This document shows positions 13,805 to 15,672 of a stretch of 15,672 bases of DNA, one piece after another. Under the pieces are notes generated by a model that worked only from the letters and a program-made list of their open reading frames with translations, was not told the origin of the DNA and made no database searches. Every line of letters starts with the position of its first letter. Position 1 is the first letter of the stretch. Both the position numbers and the translations under genes were made by a program. This DNA comes from DATLFP01 sp035540955. Lineage in GTDB: Bacteria > Actinomycetota > Acidimicrobiia > Acidimicrobiales > CADCSY01. The stretch lies in NCBI GenBank assembly GCA_035540955.1, contig DATLFP010000004.1:1-15672 (forward strand), read 5' to 3'.

Positions 13805-15204
13805 CGACCACCGTCTTCGGCCGGGCGGCGAGGCTCGATCAGGCGGACCTCGGCGATCCGCCGCTTGTCCATCTCCAGCACCTCGATCACCCAGCCGTCG
13901 AGGACCACCCGCTCGCCGGGCCCCGGGAGGTGCCCCAGGCGGTCGAGGATGAACCCGGCCAGCGTCTCGTAGGGGCCCTCGGGGAGCTGGAGCCCGGTGG
14001 CCTCCTCGACGTCGTCGAGGTGGGTGGTGCCCTCGAGTCGGTGCACGCCGGGTCCGGTCTCGGTCGGGCCGGCGGGCACGTCGTGCTCGTCCTCGATGTC
14101 GCCGACGATCTCCTCGACCAGGTCCTCGAGGGTGACCATCCCGGCGACACCGCCGTACTCGTCGAGCACGATCGCCAGCTGCTCGGTCCTGTCTCGCAGC
14201 TCGGTGAGCAGCGACTCGAGGTCGATCCCCTCGGGCACCACCAGGGCGTCACGGACGAGGGGCGCCAGCGGCGTCGTCGCGCGGGCCGCCGGCGGCACCG
14301 GCAGGGCGTCCCGCACGTGGACGATCCCGACGATGTCGTCCAAGTCGTCGCCGATGACCGGGAACCGGGAGTGGCCGGAGGTGACCGACGCCGCCAGGAG
14401 GTCGGCCACCGTGGCGTCGCGGGCCAGCACGACGAGGTCGACCCGGGGAACGAGCGCGTCGGCGGCGGTCTTGTGGGCGAACCGGATGGTGCGGGTCAGC
14501 AGCGCGAACGCCTCGGGCTCGAGGGAACCCTCCTCACCCGAGGAGCGGATCAGCAGCTCGAGCTCCTCCATCGTGCGCACCGAGCGGAGCTCTTCGCGGG
14601 GCTCGATGCCGAGCCGGCGGACGCTGGCGTCGGCGGCGGCGTTGAGGAACCGGATCAGGGGTCCGAAGACGGCGCCGTAGACCCGTATGGCACCCACGAG
14701 CCGCAGCGCCACCGGGAGCGGCCGGGCGATGGCGATCCCCTTCGGGATCAGCTCGCCGAAGACCATCTGGATCACCGTCACGAGGACGAGGGCGAGGCCG
14801 ACCGCGAGCACTCGGCTGTCGATGCTCGACCGCAGGAGATCGGCCACGGTGGGCTCGGCGACGAAGCCGAGGATCAGGGAGGTGATGGTGATCCCGAGCT
14901 GAGCGCCCGAGAGGTGGAACGACAGTCGCCGCAGCTCGTGGTCGGTGGCTCGGGCCCGCCGGTGGCCGTCAGCGGCGAGGCCCTGCACACGCCCCCGGTC
15001 GACGGCGACGAGGCAGAACTCCACGGCGACGAAGAAGGCATTGGCGAGGATGAGTGCTGCGACGGTGGCCAGGCCCAGCGCGGTTTGCAGGTTGGTGTCC
15101 TTCTCCCGGCGATCGCACGACGGCTCAGCTGTCGACGCTAGGTTGCGCTCGGCCCGAAGGGACGATTTTCGGCGGCATCGAGGTCGGTTCCTGCGTCCCG
15201 CCAT
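13801..15204 (-). CDS. CNNM/CBS-domain membrane protein with CorC_HlyC C-terminus (long form)
   Basis: 467 residues from the ATG at 15204; a GTG at 15213 is in the same frame. The CNNM domain (about 40-205) has LSGAQLGITITSLILGFVAE and VFGELIPKGIAIARP. The CBS pair (about 250-370) has ADALVPRVDLVVL, HSRFPVIGDDLDDIVGIVHV and LDEYGGVAGMVTLEDLVEEI. The C-terminal CorC_HlyC domain (about 385-460) has GTTHLDDVEEATG and GYxxx-like ETLAGFILDRLGHLP. It is likely a Mg2+-linked transporter or regulator in the cytoplasmic membrane, working with the short paralogue it overlaps by 4 bases. The first roughly 38 residues are Arg-rich and unlike the family, which normally begins right at the membrane helix. 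An in-frame CTG at 15090, with GGGAGAAGGA just upstream, is a plausible true start (429 residues). Confidence 0.88.
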   Translation of the reverse strand: MAGRRNRPRCRRKSSLRAERNLASTAEPSCDRREKDTNLQTALGLATVAALILANAFFVAVEFCLVAVDRGRVQGLAADGHRRARATDHELRRLSFHLSGAQLGITITSLILGFVAEPTVADLLRSSIDSRVLAVGLALVLVTVIQMVFGELIPKGIAIARPLPVALRLVGAIRVYGAVFGPLIRFLNAAADASVRRLGIEPREELRSVRTMEELELLIRSSGEEGSLEPEAFALLTRTIRFAHKTAADALVPRVDLVVLARDATVADLLAASVTSGHSRFPVIGDDLDDIVGIVHVRDALPVPPAARATTPLAPLVRDALVVPEGIDLESLLTELRDRTEQLAIVLDEYGGVAGMVTLEDLVEEIVGDIEDEHDVPAGPTETGPGVHRLEGTTHLDDVEEATGLQLPEGPYETLAGFILDRLGHLPGPGERVVLDGWVIEVLEMDKRRIAEVRLIEPRRPAEDGGR

Positions 15205-15244
15205 GACGAGCACCCGATTGGCGCGTACGCTCCGGGCCGTTCAA

Positions 15245-15260
15245 TGTGACGGCAGTCACA
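15245..15260. promoter_or_regulatory. Perfect Crp/GlxR-type binding site between divergent genes
   Basis: TGTGA (15245-15249), six bases CGGCAG, then TCACA (15256-15260): an exact match to the TGTGA-N6-TCACA consensus of cAMP-receptor-type regulators (E. coli Crp, mycobacterial Crp, corynebacterial GlxR). It lies in the divergent region between the CNNM pair and the family-5 binding-protein gene, 59-74 bases upstream of the latter's GTG. Either promoter could be the target. Function is inferred from the match only. Confidence 0.6.
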
Positions 15261-15318
15261 ACGATCAGGACGGGTCATGGCGCCGCCGTGGCTCGCCACC
15301 GACGCACCAGGGGGATAC

Positions 15319-15672
15319 GTGGTCCATCGACGTGCCGGAACGCCGGCCAACGCCATCTGGCGTCTTCTCGCCCTCCTGCTCGCCCTCACCCTCGTCGCCG
15401 CCGCGTGCGGCGGTGACGACGATGACGACGACGCAGGCACGGGCGGCGGGGACGACACAACCGACACCACCGCCGCGGAGGACGAGGGCACCCCGACGCC
15501 CGGCGGTGAGCTCGTCTACGGCCTCGAGGCCGAGACCAACGGCGGGTACTGCCTCCAGGAGGCGCAGCTCGCCATCTCGGGCATCCAGGTCACCCGCACC
15601 ATCTACGACACGCTCGCGGCGCCCAACGAGAACGGTGAGATCGAGCCGTTCCTCGCCGAGTCGATCGAGCCC
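15319..15672 (+). CDS. Family-5 solute-binding lipoprotein (DppA/OppA-type), 3' end outside window
   Basis: 118 residues are visible, open to the right edge. From the GTG at 15319 the protein has basic residues (HRR), a hydrophobic core (LLALLLALTLVAAAC) and a lipobox cysteine at residue 30: a typical lipoprotein signal peptide. An Asp-rich spacer (GGDDDDDDAGTGGG) and a Thr/Asp-rich linker follow. Then comes GGELVYGLEAETNGGYCLQE, with GIQVTRTIYDTLAAPNENGE and PFLAESIEP, which matches the first strand and helix of SBP_bac_5 proteins binding peptides, nickel or related ligands. An ATG at 15277 with AGGA 6 bases upstream is in frame and would add 14 uncharged or acidic residues before the signal peptide; I prefer the GTG because it gives a proper signal peptide. 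It is the only plus-strand gene. Permease and ATPase genes probably follow outside the window. Confidence 0.87.
   Translation, partial: MVHRRAGTPANAIWRLLALLLALTLVAAACGGDDDDDDAGTGGGDDTTDTTAAEDEGTPTPGGELVYGLEAETNGGYCLQEAQLAISGIQVTRTIYDTLAAPNENGEIEPFLAESIEP

Noticed and set aside
13930..15141. 403-residue plus-strand reading frame opposite the long CNNM gene
   Set aside because: Antisense shadow rich in Gly/Asp/Glu/Val with no motif; the minus strand encodes complete CNNM, CBS and CorC domains.

Overview
The window is very GC-rich. It has short intergenic gaps, frequent GTG starts, many 1- or 4-base stop/start overlaps, actinobacterial-type DinB/DUF664 and DUF6285 proteins, and a lipoprotein with an Asp-rich stretch after the lipid-anchor Cys. 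Together these suggest an actinobacterium, and by overall flavour perhaps the Acidimicrobiia. The phylum call is an inference from protein character, not from a marker gene. No rRNA, tRNA, CRISPR array or insertion sequence was recognised. Every gene except the last lies on the minus strand.

Layout, in window coordinates. 1-1767: a P-loop kinase-like protein running off the left edge, a DinB-like protein 6 bases upstream of it, and a chloramphenicol-phosphotransferase-like kinase. 1768-2155: no gene recognised. 2156-2764: a ribbon-helix-helix antitoxin and a Doc/Fic toxin, with a one-base insertion inside the toxin's catalytic Fic motif. 2886-5853: a compact four-gene run transcribed as M23 peptidase, nucleotidyltransferase, APH-like phosphotransferase, DUF6285 protein.

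5910-12620 is the centrepiece. It is a four-gene operon whose junctions all overlap by 1 or 4 bases. The genes encode a type I substrate-binding protein, a LivH-LivM fused permease, a LivF-LivG fused double ATPase, and a secreted, membrane-anchored protein that I do not recognise. This is a complete branched-chain-amino-acid-type (HAAT) importer reduced to three polypeptides plus one accessory surface protein. The permease carries a Cys/His cluster on its cytoplasmic C-terminal tail. A strong hairpin lies in the region upstream of the first gene.

12764-15204 encodes a pair of CNNM/CBS (HlyC/CorC-family) membrane proteins with a 4-base overlap. Divergent from them, and cut by the right edge, is a family-5 (peptide/nickel-type) solute-binding lipoprotein. 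The space between the divergent genes contains a perfect TGTGA-N6-TCACA site, the consensus for Crp/GlxR-type regulators.

The most notable points are the fused transporter with its Cys/His tail and orphan surface protein, the toxin frameshift in the active-site motif, and the Crp-like site.
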